Below are positions 1-8,381 of a stretch of DNA of 64,000 nucleotides, one piece after another. The stretch covers positions 1 to 64,000 of the forward strand of contig UQFN01000008.1 of assembly GCA_900540365.1 (NCBI GenBank). Reading direction: 5' to 3'. The number at the start of each line of letters is the position of its first letter. The stretch's first letter is position 1. The notes under the pieces are model-generated. The model worked only from the letters and a program-made list of their open reading frames with translations, was not told where the DNA came from and did no database searches. This DNA is from an uncultured Mollicutes bacterium. GTDB taxonomy: Bacteria; Bacillota_I; Bacilli_A; RFN20; CAG-826. The translations under genes were made by a program, and so were the position numbers.

Positions 1-9
1 ATATTTCAT

Positions 10-75
10 AAAAAAGTACCCCTTTCCTAATGTCTAGGATTTGGGGTACCTCTCACCTTTAGTGGAGACTTTTTT
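10..75. terminator. Bidirectional terminator downstream of ribU
   Basis: The stem GTACCCC (16-22) pairs with GGGGTAC (43-49), with an inner CCTA/TAGG stem, and is followed by six T on the minus strand (10-15), so it ends the ribU transcript. On the plus strand a second hairpin (51-68, TCT-CAC/GTG-AGA with a bulge) runs into a T tract at 70-75, which would stop a transcript arriving from left of the window. Confidence 0.75.
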
Positions 76-77
76 GT

Positions 78-683
78 TTAATTATAATCTCGATTAATAA
101 GATTTTTAAGTGGTTTATAAGTTAATAAAGTAACTACACAAACAACCGAAGCTCTAATTAAATTAAATGGTAATAAAAATTCATAGGAAATTTTAAATGA
201 TTTTAAGGATGTAATTGTTGGATCAAAGGCTTGGAAACTTTGTAAAACGAAATCTCCATAAACAATTTGATATAATGGGAAAATTGTATAAAGTCCAACA
301 ATACTACTAACAATAATGTTAGTTAAAAATCCAACTGAAATGCCAATTATTGCACCAGTAAATGTGTGCATTTTTTTATAAATTATTGAAGCTGGTAAAA
401 TTAGAAATAGACCATATAAGAAATCAGCTAAAACACCTATTCCTAAATTACTCATATCCATAGGCAGTTTAATTAAACTTTTTAAAACTAAAACAGCTAA
501 ACCAACTGCAGGACCATAAGCAAATGATGAAATTAAAACAGGAATCTCATCAAAATGTAATTTTAAAAATGAGGGAGCAAAACCAAGTGAAAATTGAAAT
601 CCTGGTACGCAATAAAGTATTGCCGCTAAAGCTGTAAAAATAGCTATGCCAGCAATAGTTTTTAAAGTGAAATATTTTCTCAT
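78..683 (-). CDS. ribU: Riboflavin ECF transporter S component RibU
   Basis: This 201-residue protein has five to six membrane helices and the layout of an ECF-type vitamin S component, which binds the vitamin and docks with a shared EcfAA'T energising module. The segment around residues 37-60 (SFLKLHFDEIPVLISSFAYG) is typical of RibU and related S components. The substrate call rests mainly on the FMN riboswitch directly upstream, which in Bacillota controls ribU. No ECF ATPase genes are nearby, as is usual for group II ECF systems. The ATG at 683 lies just after the T tract of the riboswitch hairpin, with an AAAGG ribosome site inside that hairpin. Confidence 0.92.
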   Translation of the reverse strand: MRKYFTLKTIAGIAIFTALAAILYCVPGFQFSLGFAPSFLKLHFDEIPVLISSFAYGPAVGLAVLVLKSLIKLPMDMSNLGIGVLADFLYGLFLILPASIIYKKMHTFTGAIIGISVGFLTNIIVSSIVGLYTIFPLYQIVYGDFVLQSFQAFDPTITSLKSFKISYEFLLPFNLIRASVVCVVTLLTYKPLKNLINRDYN

Positions 684-708
684 AAAAAAAGACCTTTCAC
701 TTCAGGTC
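684..708 (-). terminator. Riboswitch expression platform: terminator/SD-sequestering hairpin
   Basis: On the minus strand GACCT (704-708) pairs with AGGTC (691-695), followed by seven T and immediately by the ribU ATG. The AAAGG that would serve as ribosome site is in the right arm and loop. The stem is short (5 bp), so the element could act by termination, by hiding the ribosome site, or both. Confidence 0.6.
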
Positions 709-717
709 AAATAAATA

Positions 718-828
718 CGCTCTTCTTTCATCCAGACTTTACTGTTGCCACTAGAATTTCACTAGTTCGATCTTAATTAGATTCGTGGGGTATACCACCA
801 GTGAGGACTTTCACCTCGCCCTGAAGCA
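718..828 (-). ncRNA. FMN riboswitch (RFN element)
   Basis: Read on the minus strand, the conserved RFN blocks occur in order: TTCAGGGCGAGGTGAAAGTC, then CTCACTGGTGGTA, then CCCACGA, then GTGGCAACAGTAAAGTCTGG followed by ATGAAAGAAGAG. GCTTC at the 5' end pairs with GAAGAGC at the 3' end to form P1. FMN binding is expected to turn the downstream ribU gene off. Confidence 0.96.
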
Positions 829-833
829 TTTTT

Positions 834-862
834 ATTTTAATACTTTTATTATAATAAGTAAA
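834..862 (-). promoter_or_regulatory. Promoter of the FMN riboswitch-ribU transcript
   Basis: TTTACT (857-862) and TAAAAT (834-839) on the minus strand are separated by 17 bp. The start point would fall just before the riboswitch P1 helix. Confidence 0.6.
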
Positions 863-928
863 AGATTAATGTAATAAATGATTTTTTTAGATAAAAAGTC
901 AGCAAAACTCAATTATTTTTTTAAAATT

Positions 929-1624
929 TTAAAGTGGTTTACTTTTTATTAAATTATAATTACGAGGATATTTAGGATCAATATTTTTTGTTTTAGCAAT
1001 CATTAAAATATATCGTTCTTGTTTTGATAAAGGTAGTAAATATTGTTTTGTATCAAAAAGAGAACTATTAAGTATTTTCAAAGTATTATTTGCTTTTGCT
1101 ACTTCCTCTTTATAATTTATTCCTTTATAAGGCAAAAAATAGCCATTAACTTTTAAAAATGGAATAGCTAATTCTAAAATAATTCTAAGTTCACTAACAG
1201 CTCTAGTTACAATAAAATCGAAATAATTAAAATATTTTTTATCTAAATTTTCACATCTTTCATTAATAATTTTTACATTAAATAAATTTAAATTTTTAAC
1301 GACTAAATCTAAAAAATTACACTTCTTTTTGGATGCTTCTAATAAATAGAAATTTGTATTTGGGTATTTAATAGCTAATGGAATTCCTGGAAAACCTGCT
1401 CCAGTTCCAATATCTAATACATTACCCTCATTTAATTTAATAAACTTATTTAAAATTAGAGAATCATAAAAGTGTTTTTCAACTATTTCTTCATCAGAAA
1501 TTAATGCGGTTAAATTATATTTATTATTTTCTTCAACTAATAAAGAAGCATATTTTAAAAGCATTTCTTTTTGAGAAGAGTTTAAGTTAAATTCATCTAA
1601 AATTGATAATTGTTCAAGATTCAT
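929..1624 (-). CDS. rsmG: 16S rRNA (guanine527-N7)-methyltransferase RsmG
   Basis: This Rossmann-fold SAM-dependent enzyme methylates G527 of 16S rRNA. The SAM-binding motif VLDIGTGAGFPGIPLAI lies near residues 69-85, followed by the acidic motif LLEASKKK and the catalytic-region block FDFIVTRAVSEL. At 231 residues it has the usual family length. Its start overlaps the end of mnmG by 4 bp, the common mnmG-rsmG pairing. It is the last gene of the operon that begins with sufC about 7 kb upstream, an unusual setting for a pair normally found near the replication origin. Confidence 0.95.
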   Translation of the reverse strand: MNLEQLSILDEFNLNSSQKEMLLKYASLLVEENNKYNLTALISDEEIVEKHFYDSLILNKFIKLNEGNVLDIGTGAGFPGIPLAIKYPNTNFYLLEASKKKCNFLDLVVKNLNLFNVKIINERCENLDKKYFNYFDFIVTRAVSELRIILELAIPFLKVNGYFLPYKGINYKEEVAKANNTLKILNSSLFDTKQYLLPLSKQERYILMIAKTKNIDPKYPRNYNLIKSKPL

Positions 1625-3498
1625 TTATTTATGCCTTTCTTTAAATGTAAAATTAAAGCATTAATATCGCTAGGATTTACTCCACTAATTCTACTAGCTT
1701 GTCCGATATTTTTTGGTTGAATTTGATTAAATTTTTGTCTTGCTTCTAAAGCTAAACCATCAAGTTTTGAATAATCAAGGTTCTCTGGTAATTTAATAGA
1801 TTCAAGTTTTCTAAGTTTTTCTGCTTCTTTTCTTTCGTTTTCAATGTAGCCTTCATATTTAACATATATCGAAAGCTGTTTTTCTCCATAAGGATCTAAT
1901 TCTAATTCCTTTGGAATATCCATATATTCTTTTAATTTTGAATATTCAACATTATTTCTTTTTAAAATATCTTTATAACTAACACCATTTTCTAAAACTT
2001 CATAGCCTAAAGAAACTAAATACTCATTAACTTTACTTGTTTTACCAAAGAAATTTTTTTCTAAGAAAACTAAAAGTTTTTCCATTTTATTAATTTTTGA
2101 TAAATAAAAATCATATCTTTCTTGACTAATAAGACCATACTTATAACCATATTTTGTAAGTCGTAAATCGGCATTATCATGTCTTAATAATAAACGATAT
2201 TCAGCTCTAGAAGATAATAAACGATATGGCTCATTAGTTCCTTTTGTAATTAAATCATCAATCATAACTCCAATATATGATTCATCTCTATTTAGTACAA
2301 AAGGTTCTTCTTTTTTAATATAGTTACCTGCATTTATTCCAGCCATAATTCCTAATCCAGCAGCTTCCTCATATCCACTAGTCCCACAAATTTGTCCAGC
2401 AATAAATAAACCTTTATATTTTTTTGTCATTAAAGAATTATCAAATTGAGTTGGATCAAGTGCATCATATTCAATTGCATAAGCATATTTTAATATTTTT
2501 GCATTTTCTAAACCAGGCAAAGAATGAACCATTTTTTCTTGAATATCTTTAGGCATTGATGTTGAAAATCCTTGCAAATAAATACTATTTGTATCATAAC
2601 TTTCAGGTTCTAAAAATAATTGATGACGAGGCTTATCACTAAAACGAACAATCTTATCTTCAATTGAAGGACAATATCTTGGTCCTACTCCAGTTACAAG
2701 TCCTCCATACATGGCACTTTCATATAAATTATCTTTAATTATCTTATGAGTTTCAGGAGTTGTATAAATTAACCAACATGGAATTTGTTTACTAATTGGA
2801 ATAAATTCGTTATCTTCATATGAAAATCCTTCATCTTCAACATTGCCTTCTTGTAAAAGTCCTTTATTAAAGTCAATTGATTCTTTAGCAATTCTTTGAG
2901 GAGTTCCGGTTTTTAAACGAATAATTTTAAGTCCCATTCTTTTTAAAGCATCACTTAAACCAATTGAAGGATTTTCTCCATCAGGTCCTCCGCTATGTTT
3001 TTCATGTCCAACTAAAATCTCGCTATCCATATATGTACCGGTAGCTAATATAACAGTTTTTGAAAAAATATCTAAGTTTTGCGATGTTTTTACTCCAAAT
3101 ACAGAGTTTTCATTATGTAAAATATCAACGACCATGTCTTCAAGAAGTGTTAAATTTTTAGTGTTTTTTAAATGTTCTTGAATATAAGCTGGGTATCTTT
3201 TTTTATCAGCTTGAGCTCTTAAGCATTGAACTCCAGGACCTTTTTTAGTATTTAACATTTTCATTTGTAAATACTCATGGTCAGCAGCTTTACCCATAAA
3301 CCCACCAAGTGCATCAATTTCTCTAACTACTATTCCTTTAGCGCTTCCTCCAATTGATGGATTGCAAGGCATATTGGAAATCATATTTATATTTAAAGTA
3401 ATTAAAAGCGTTTTAAAACCTCGATTAGCGCATGCTAAACAAGCTTCAACACCAGCATGACCTCCACCAACAACAATAACATCAAATTGATTATCCAT
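1621..3498 (-). CDS. mnmG: tRNA uridine-34 carboxymethylaminomethyl enzyme MnmG
   Basis: MnmG (GidA) is the FAD-dependent partner of MnmE and installs the cmnm5 modification at U34 of certain tRNAs. The dinucleotide-binding motif VVGGGHAGVEA is at residues 9-19, followed by NPSIGGSAKG and the family blocks GPGVQCLRAQADK and TKGTNEPYRLLSSRAEYRL. The C-terminal helical MnmE-binding domain ends with IGQASRISGVNPSDI. The length (625) is full. The ATG overlaps the sufB stop (TAATG), so translation is probably coupled. mnmE is not in the window. Confidence 0.97.
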   Translation of the reverse strand: MDNQFDVIVVGGGHAGVEACLACANRGFKTLLITLNINMISNMPCNPSIGGSAKGIVVREIDALGGFMGKAADHEYLQMKMLNTKKGPGVQCLRAQADKKRYPAYIQEHLKNTKNLTLLEDMVVDILHNENSVFGVKTSQNLDIFSKTVILATGTYMDSEILVGHEKHSGGPDGENPSIGLSDALKRMGLKIIRLKTGTPQRIAKESIDFNKGLLQEGNVEDEGFSYEDNEFIPISKQIPCWLIYTTPETHKIIKDNLYESAMYGGLVTGVGPRYCPSIEDKIVRFSDKPRHQLFLEPESYDTNSIYLQGFSTSMPKDIQEKMVHSLPGLENAKILKYAYAIEYDALDPTQFDNSLMTKKYKGLFIAGQICGTSGYEEAAGLGIMAGINAGNYIKKEEPFVLNRDESYIGVMIDDLITKGTNEPYRLLSSRAEYRLLLRHDNADLRLTKYGYKYGLISQERYDFYLSKINKMEKLLVFLEKNFFGKTSKVNEYLVSLGYEVLENGVSYKDILKRNNVEYSKLKEYMDIPKELELDPYGEKQLSIYVKYEGYIENERKEAEKLRKLESIKLPENLDYSKLDGLALEARQKFNQIQPKNIGQASRISGVNPSDINALILHLKKGINK

Positions 3499-4898
3499 TA
3501 ACCAACACTACCTTCCATATCTAATTTAATTAATTGATTTAATTCAACTGCATATTCCATAGGTAATTCTTTTGAGAAAGGTTCAATAAATCCCATAACA
3601 ATCATTTGAATTGCATCTTTTTTAGAGATGCCCCTACTCATTAAATAATAAAGTTGTTCTTCATCAATTTTACTTACACTAGCTTCATGCTCTAAAAATG
3701 ATGAATTGTTATAACATTCATTTTTTGGAATAGTATCACTATAAGAAAAATCATCTAAAATCAAAGTATCACATTCAACATGCGATTTTGAATTAATTGC
3801 ATCTTTTTTAATTCGAACAGTTCCACGATAGTTGCTTACACCACCATTTCTAACAATAGTTTTAGAAATAATTTGTGATGTTGTTTCAGGAGCTTCATGA
3901 ATCATTCTTGCCCCAGCATCTTGATATTGTCCTTTGCTAGCAACTGCAATTGAAATACAAATGCCTTTTGCTCCACGTTCTTTTAAAATACATCCAGGAT
4001 ATTTCATATTGACTTGTGATCCAATATTTCCATCAATCCATTCCATTTTTCCATTTTCATAAACTGCAGCTCTTTTTGTTACTAAATTAACAATGTTATT
4101 AGACCAGTTTTGAATTGTAGAATATCGACAACTTGCATTTTTATGAACAATAATTTCAACAACAGCAGCATGCAATGATTCGCTTGAATATAACGGGGCA
4201 GTACATCCTTCAACATAATGTACATCTGCACCTTCATCAACAATTATTAAAGTTCTTTCAAATTGTCCTGTTTTTTCATTATTAATTCTAAAATAACTTT
4301 GTAATGGTTTATCTAAATGTACATTTTTAGGAACATATATAAAACTACCACCACTCCAAACCGCACTATTTAAAGCACTAAATTTATTATCGTTAACATC
4401 AACAACAGTTCCAAAATATTTTTTAAATAAATCCGGATATAACTTTAAAGCCATATCAGTTGAAAGAAAAATAACGCCTTTTTCTTTAACTTCTTCTAAC
4501 ATATTATGATAAACCATTTCTGATTCGTATTGAGTAGCTGCTCCGCTTAAATATTTTTGCTCAGCTTCAGGAATTCCTAATTTTTTAAAAGTATTTTTAA
4601 TAGTTTCAGGGACTTCATCCCAATTTGTTTTCTCGTTTTTAGCATAACGAGTAAAATAAGTATAACTATCAAAATCTAAATCACTTACATCAGGGCCAAA
4701 ACTTGGAAAAGGAAATTTTATAAAATTACGATAAGCTTTTAAACGAAATTCGAGCATCCAATCAGGTTCATCTTTTGCTTTTGAAATCGCTCTAATAACA
4801 TCTTCATTTAAACCTTTACCAGTATTAAAAATATCTTTAGAGTTATCCTTAAAGTCATATTTATAATCATCATTTAAATTAAATTTATTTTTTTTCAT
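3498..4898 (-). CDS. sufB: Fe-S cluster assembly scaffold SufB
   Basis: SufB is the beta-helix subunit of the SufBC2D scaffold on which Fe-S clusters form. The 466-residue protein shows the family blocks NKFSALNSAVWSGGSFIYVP, WIDGNIGSQVNMKYPGC and, near the C-terminus, EDEQLYYLMSRGISKKDA-like sequence ending in FIEPFSKELPMEYAVELN. It overlaps sufU upstream by 14 bp and mnmG downstream by 1 bp. It has its own ribosome site, GAGGAAG, 6 bp before the ATG. Confidence 0.96.
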   Translation of the reverse strand: MKKNKFNLNDDYKYDFKDNSKDIFNTGKGLNEDVIRAISKAKDEPDWMLEFRLKAYRNFIKFPFPSFGPDVSDLDFDSYTYFTRYAKNEKTNWDEVPETIKNTFKKLGIPEAEQKYLSGAATQYESEMVYHNMLEEVKEKGVIFLSTDMALKLYPDLFKKYFGTVVDVNDNKFSALNSAVWSGGSFIYVPKNVHLDKPLQSYFRINNEKTGQFERTLIIVDEGADVHYVEGCTAPLYSSESLHAAVVEIIVHKNASCRYSTIQNWSNNIVNLVTKRAAVYENGKMEWIDGNIGSQVNMKYPGCILKERGAKGICISIAVASKGQYQDAGARMIHEAPETTSQIISKTIVRNGGVSNYRGTVRIKKDAINSKSHVECDTLILDDFSYSDTIPKNECYNNSSFLEHEASVSKIDEEQLYYLMSRGISKKDAIQMIVMGFIEPFSKELPMEYAVELNQLIKLDMEGSVG

Positions 4899-5334
4899 TT
4901 AATTCTTCCTCTAATAAGGTATTTAAACCGTTCCATCCTAACGTTGCACATTTTATTCGAGCAGCTTGTTTATAAGTATTTTTAAAAACAACTGCTTCTT
5001 CTAGGATCTCTTCATCGAAAGGTTTTTCATAAATCATTTTAAAATATTCATCGATAATTTTTTTTGCTTCGTTTATTGTTTTTCCTTTTACTAATTCGCA
5101 CATTATATCAGTACTACTTGTACAAATCGTACAAGCAACACCATCAAATTTGCAATCAACTATAACATTATTTTCAGTTTTTAAATAAATAGTTATATCA
5201 TCAATACAACTAGTTGAATCCATACGAATATTTTTAAAAGACTCAGGATTTTTAGGTGTAGTCTTATTTAATGGATCGTTATAATGATCCATAATAATTT
5301 CTCTCATAATAATAGGATCAGTTAAAGTAGGCAT
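4885..5334 (-). CDS. sufU: SufU-type sulfur-transfer protein
   Basis: This 149-residue IscU-fold protein belongs to the Gram-positive SufU group, which passes sulfur from SufS to SufB through a zinc site. Three Cys positions match the family: SCIDD (residue ~43), GVACTICTSS and RIKCATLGW. The usual C-G-D around the first Cys is C-I-D here, and there is an extra Cys in the second motif. The start at 5334 has a strong GGAGGAG site, and the sufS reading frame ends 17 bp inside this gene at a TGA. Confidence 0.93.
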   Translation of the reverse strand: MPTLTDPIIMREIIMDHYNDPLNKTTPKNPESFKNIRMDSTSCIDDITIYLKTENNVIVDCKFDGVACTICTSSTDIMCELVKGKTINEAKKIIDEYFKMIYEKPFDEEILEEAVVFKNTYKQAARIKCATLGWNGLNTLLEEELNEKK

Positions 5335-6550
5335 CTAAAAAATCTCCTCCAGTTTTTAAAACTTCACAAAGATAATCAACTTCTTCTTTTGTATTGTAAA
5401 ACGAAAAACTTATTCTTACAGTAGCTACTGTCTTTAAAAAATCATGTAAAATCTTAGCACAATGTTCACCGCTTCTAACACATATTCCTTTACTATTTAA
5501 ATAGCTTGCTTCATCTTGAGCAAAGACACCTTTTACATTAACAGTAATAATTGCTCCCTCAGCAAATTCGTTATAAATAATGAGGTTTGGGACACTTTTT
5601 AATTTTTTTATGGCATATTTTCTTAATTGAGTTTCATATTCAGTAATGTTTTCCATACCTATTTTATTTACATAATCAATAGCAGCACCTAAGCCATAAA
5701 TCCCTTCAATATTTAAAGTTCCAGCTTCAAATTTTGCTGGTGGTTGTAAAAATGAAACATTTCCACACATATCAAATCTTGAGTTATTTCCTCCTCCACT
5801 CATTAAAGGATCCATATTTTGTAATAACTCATATTTACCAAATAAAACTCCAATTCCAGTAGGACCATAAATCTTATGTCCACTAAAAGAAAGGAAATCA
5901 CAATCTAAATCTTTAACATCTATTTTTATATGTGGAACTGATTGAGCTCCATCAACAATACAAAGTGCTCCGTATTCATGAGCAATTTTACTAATTTCTT
6001 TGATATCATTTTGATAAGCTAAAACATTACTGATTTGAGCAATAGCAATTATTTTTGTATGTTTATTAATTACTTTCTTTAGATTTTCTATTGTTAAACG
6101 ACCACTCTCATCTAAAGGAATATAATTTATCTTACAATTAGTCATTTCTTTAACTTTAAACCATGGTAAAACATTGCTAGCATGTTCGGCTTCAGTTAAT
6201 AATATTTCATCATCTTCTTTAAGATGTTTTACACCATATCCAAAAGCAATTAAATTAATTGACATTGATGTACCACTTGTAAAAACAATTTCTTCTTTTT
6301 TAGCATTAATAAAATTAGCAACTTTTTCACGAACTTTATCAACGTTTTGATCAACTTTAAAAGCTAAATCATAATCCCCACGATGAGAATTAGCATTTTC
6401 ATATTGATAATATCTCATGCATTCATTAATAATTGAATAAGGTTTAAATGTTGTTGCAGCATTATCAAAATAAACGAGTTTATGACCTTGATTTTCTATA
6501 TTGTTATTTAACATTGGAAAGTCTTTACGAATTTCATTAACATCAATCAT
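5318..6550 (-). CDS. sufS: Cysteine desulfurase SufS
   Basis: This class V aminotransferase-fold enzyme uses PLP to remove sulfur from cysteine for Fe-S assembly. The PLP lysine is in SFSGHKIYGPTGIGVL, preceded by VDGAQSVPH. The catalytic Cys is in RSGEHCAKILHDF, with the Arg-x-Gly-x-His-Cys motif of group II enzymes. The N-terminus (DFPMLNN, LVYFDNAATTFKP) is typical. It sits between sufD and sufU, overlaps both, and is one of the few genes here that stops at TGA. Confidence 0.97.
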   Translation of the reverse strand: MIDVNEIRKDFPMLNNNIENQGHKLVYFDNAATTFKPYSIINECMRYYQYENANSHRGDYDLAFKVDQNVDKVREKVANFINAKKEEIVFTSGTSMSINLIAFGYGVKHLKEDDEILLTEAEHASNVLPWFKVKEMTNCKINYIPLDESGRLTIENLKKVINKHTKIIAIAQISNVLAYQNDIKEISKIAHEYGALCIVDGAQSVPHIKIDVKDLDCDFLSFSGHKIYGPTGIGVLFGKYELLQNMDPLMSGGGNNSRFDMCGNVSFLQPPAKFEAGTLNIEGIYGLGAAIDYVNKIGMENITEYETQLRKYAIKKLKSVPNLIIYNEFAEGAIITVNVKGVFAQDEASYLNSKGICVRSGEHCAKILHDFLKTVATVRISFSFYNTKEEVDYLCEVLKTGGDFLDAYFN

Positions 6551-7313
6551 TTTTAATACTTCCTTCTATCGTTTCTTTAATTAGTTGTTCTTCATCAGAA
6601 TTGAAATACTTGGCAATAGGTAATAAATAACCTTCAGTAATAATACGTTTAGCTTCAAATAAAGATAAACCTCTTGAAAGCAAATAATATAAGTGTTCTT
6701 GATTTAAAGCTCCAATAGCACATCCATGGTTAGCTTTAATATCATCATAATCAATTTTTAAAATTGGTGAAGCACTAGCTTTACTAGCCTTATCAAAAAG
6801 AATAATTTTAGCTATTTGATTAGCTTTAGATTTAATTGATCCTTTTTCAATATGAGAAATTCCTTTAATAATTAAATTTCCTTCATCTTGACTCACACCA
6901 TATCCTTTTAAATTTGAGTTTGTATTTTCTCCAATATGTGAAAAGGATATATTGTATTTTTTGCAATAATTCTTATTAACTAATGAAGATAAATTAACTT
7001 CAGATTTGCTATTATCTCCATACAGAATTACATTGGAATTAACTTCGATATTTTCACTAACAAAATCTGCAATATTTATAAGAAATAGTCCATTTTTGCA
7101 AACATTTGCTTTCAAATTTAAGGTTTTTTTATGTTTTAAAGAGAGCATTTTTATACTTACTTTTGCCCCTTCTTCGACAAAGAAATTTAAGTTAAAAGTT
7201 TCATCAATATCTTCAATATTAAATTCTACTTGAACATTAGCAAAAATAACAAATTCTTCATTTGCTAATTCTTTAGAAATATTAACAGTTTTTTGATTAC
7301 TAACTTCGAACAT
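6543..7313 (-). CDS. sufD: Fe-S cluster assembly protein SufD (short form)
   Basis: SufD pairs with SufB in the SufBC2D scaffold. The C-terminal half carries the recognisable block DDIKANHGCAIGALNQEHLYYLLSRGLSLFEAKRII, including the His and Cys region of the SufB/SufD family. At 256 residues it is much shorter than the usual ~420 because most of the N-terminal part before the beta-helix is missing; the start at 7313 follows the sufC stop closely, so no upstream extension is available. It lies between sufC and sufS as expected. Confidence 0.88.
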   Translation of the reverse strand: MFEVSNQKTVNISKELANEEFVIFANVQVEFNIEDIDETFNLNFFVEEGAKVSIKMLSLKHKKTLNLKANVCKNGLFLINIADFVSENIEVNSNVILYGDNSKSEVNLSSLVNKNYCKKYNISFSHIGENTNSNLKGYGVSQDEGNLIIKGISHIEKGSIKSKANQIAKIILFDKASKASASPILKIDYDDIKANHGCAIGALNQEHLYYLLSRGLSLFEAKRIITEGYLLPIAKYFNSDEEQLIKETIEGSIKND

Positions 7314-7318
7314 AATAG

Positions 7319-8146
7319 TTATTTACTAATTGCTTCCTTAGTTGCACAAACTCCAATCGAAGTTTTATTCATTGCAACTTGATCTTCTTTTTCTATGTTA
7401 ATTCCTAGTTCTTTTGAAATCCATTCATAACCTTCTTTATCAATCTTTTCAATTAAATCTTCTTTTCCTTCGTAAACGATTTTTCCATTAATCATTACTA
7501 CTGCACGAGTAGGTTTAATTAAATTGAAAAGTCGAGCATAATGAGAAATAACTAAAAAACTAGTATGATTATTTTCAAATTGTTTTCTAATAGCTTCACT
7601 AACTAAATTAATAGCATCAACATCCAGTCCACTATCAATTTCATCAAGCATAACAAAACTTGGATTAAGTAAAATCATTTGTAAAATTTCATTACGCTTT
7701 TTTTCTCCGCCACTAAATCCTTCATTAAGCATTCTATTAACCATATCAAATGGCATTTTAACTTCTTTACAAGCTTCTTCTAGTTGTTTATAAAATTTAT
7801 AAAGACTTACTTTTTTATCTAAATGAGAATTGATAGCACTTTTATAAAAGTCTGCACTAATTACCCCAGGAATTTCAGGTGGATTTTGGAAGGCTAAAAA
7901 TAATCCACATTTGCTTCTTTCATCAACATCCATTTCAAGAACATTTTTATTATTATAAAAAATAGTTCCTTTTGTTATTTTATAATGAGGATTTCCCATA
8001 ATTGCAGCAAATAATGTTGATTTACCATGACCATTTGGTCCTAATAAAGCAACAATCTCACCATCATTAATTTCAAGATTAATCCCTTTTAAAATTTCTT
8101 TATTTTCAATTTCTACATGTAAATCTTTAATAAGTAGTTTAGACAT
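7319..8146 (-). CDS. sufC: Fe-S assembly ATPase SufC
   Basis: SufC is the ABC-type ATPase that drives the SufBD scaffold. Walker A is GPNGHGKST, the signature is FSGGEKKRNE (the KKRNE form is specific to SufC), and Walker B is FVMLDEIDSGLD, followed by the His of VISHYARLF. At 275 residues it is slightly longer than usual (~250), with an extra C-terminal tail after the ordinary end. It is the first gene of the operon, behind a TGAGGA ribosome site. Confidence 0.97.
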   Translation of the reverse strand: MSKLLIKDLHVEIENKEILKGINLEINDGEIVALLGPNGHGKSTLFAAIMGNPHYKITKGTIFYNNKNVLEMDVDERSKCGLFLAFQNPPEIPGVISADFYKSAINSHLDKKVSLYKFYKQLEEACKEVKMPFDMVNRMLNEGFSGGEKKRNEILQMILLNPSFVMLDEIDSGLDVDAINLVSEAIRKQFENNHTSFLVISHYARLFNLIKPTRAVVMINGKIVYEGKEDLIEKIDKEGYEWISKELGINIEKEDQVAMNKTSIGVCATKEAISK

Positions 8147-8381
8147 AACTTTTCCTCAAGCGTCAATATTTTATATCATTTTAATTCGTATAACAAATTA
8201 AACGATTATTTTAAATAAAAATAAGTTAAATCTTAACGAAAAATATAGACAAAAAGAGTTATAAAAAGCATGATTTTTTCAATAAAAATATATGTGAACT
8301 TTCCTATTGAGATTTTTTATACTTAAGTATAAAATTAATAAAGCTATTTATTTAATAATAGTGCTTAGGAGGAAACGTTAT
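8147..8381. promoter_or_regulatory. Divergent promoter region suf / PrsA-like
   Basis: Minus strand: TTGTTA (8191-8196) and TAAAAT (8168-8173), 17 bp apart, are a good promoter for the suf operon. Plus strand: TTGAGA (8308-8313) lies about 15-16 bp before a TATAAA-like box at 8329-8334, and the perfect 14-bp palindrome TATACTTAAGTATA (8318-8331) overlaps it, so it may be an operator. An upstream in-frame ATG at 8307 lies within this promoter and has no ribosome site. Confidence 0.55.

Noticed and set aside
7006..7233. Plus-strand open frame inside sufD
   Set aside because: No ribosome site and fully antisense to a clear sufD gene; the same applies to other antisense frames such as 12397-12597, 25250-25468 and 55336-55653.
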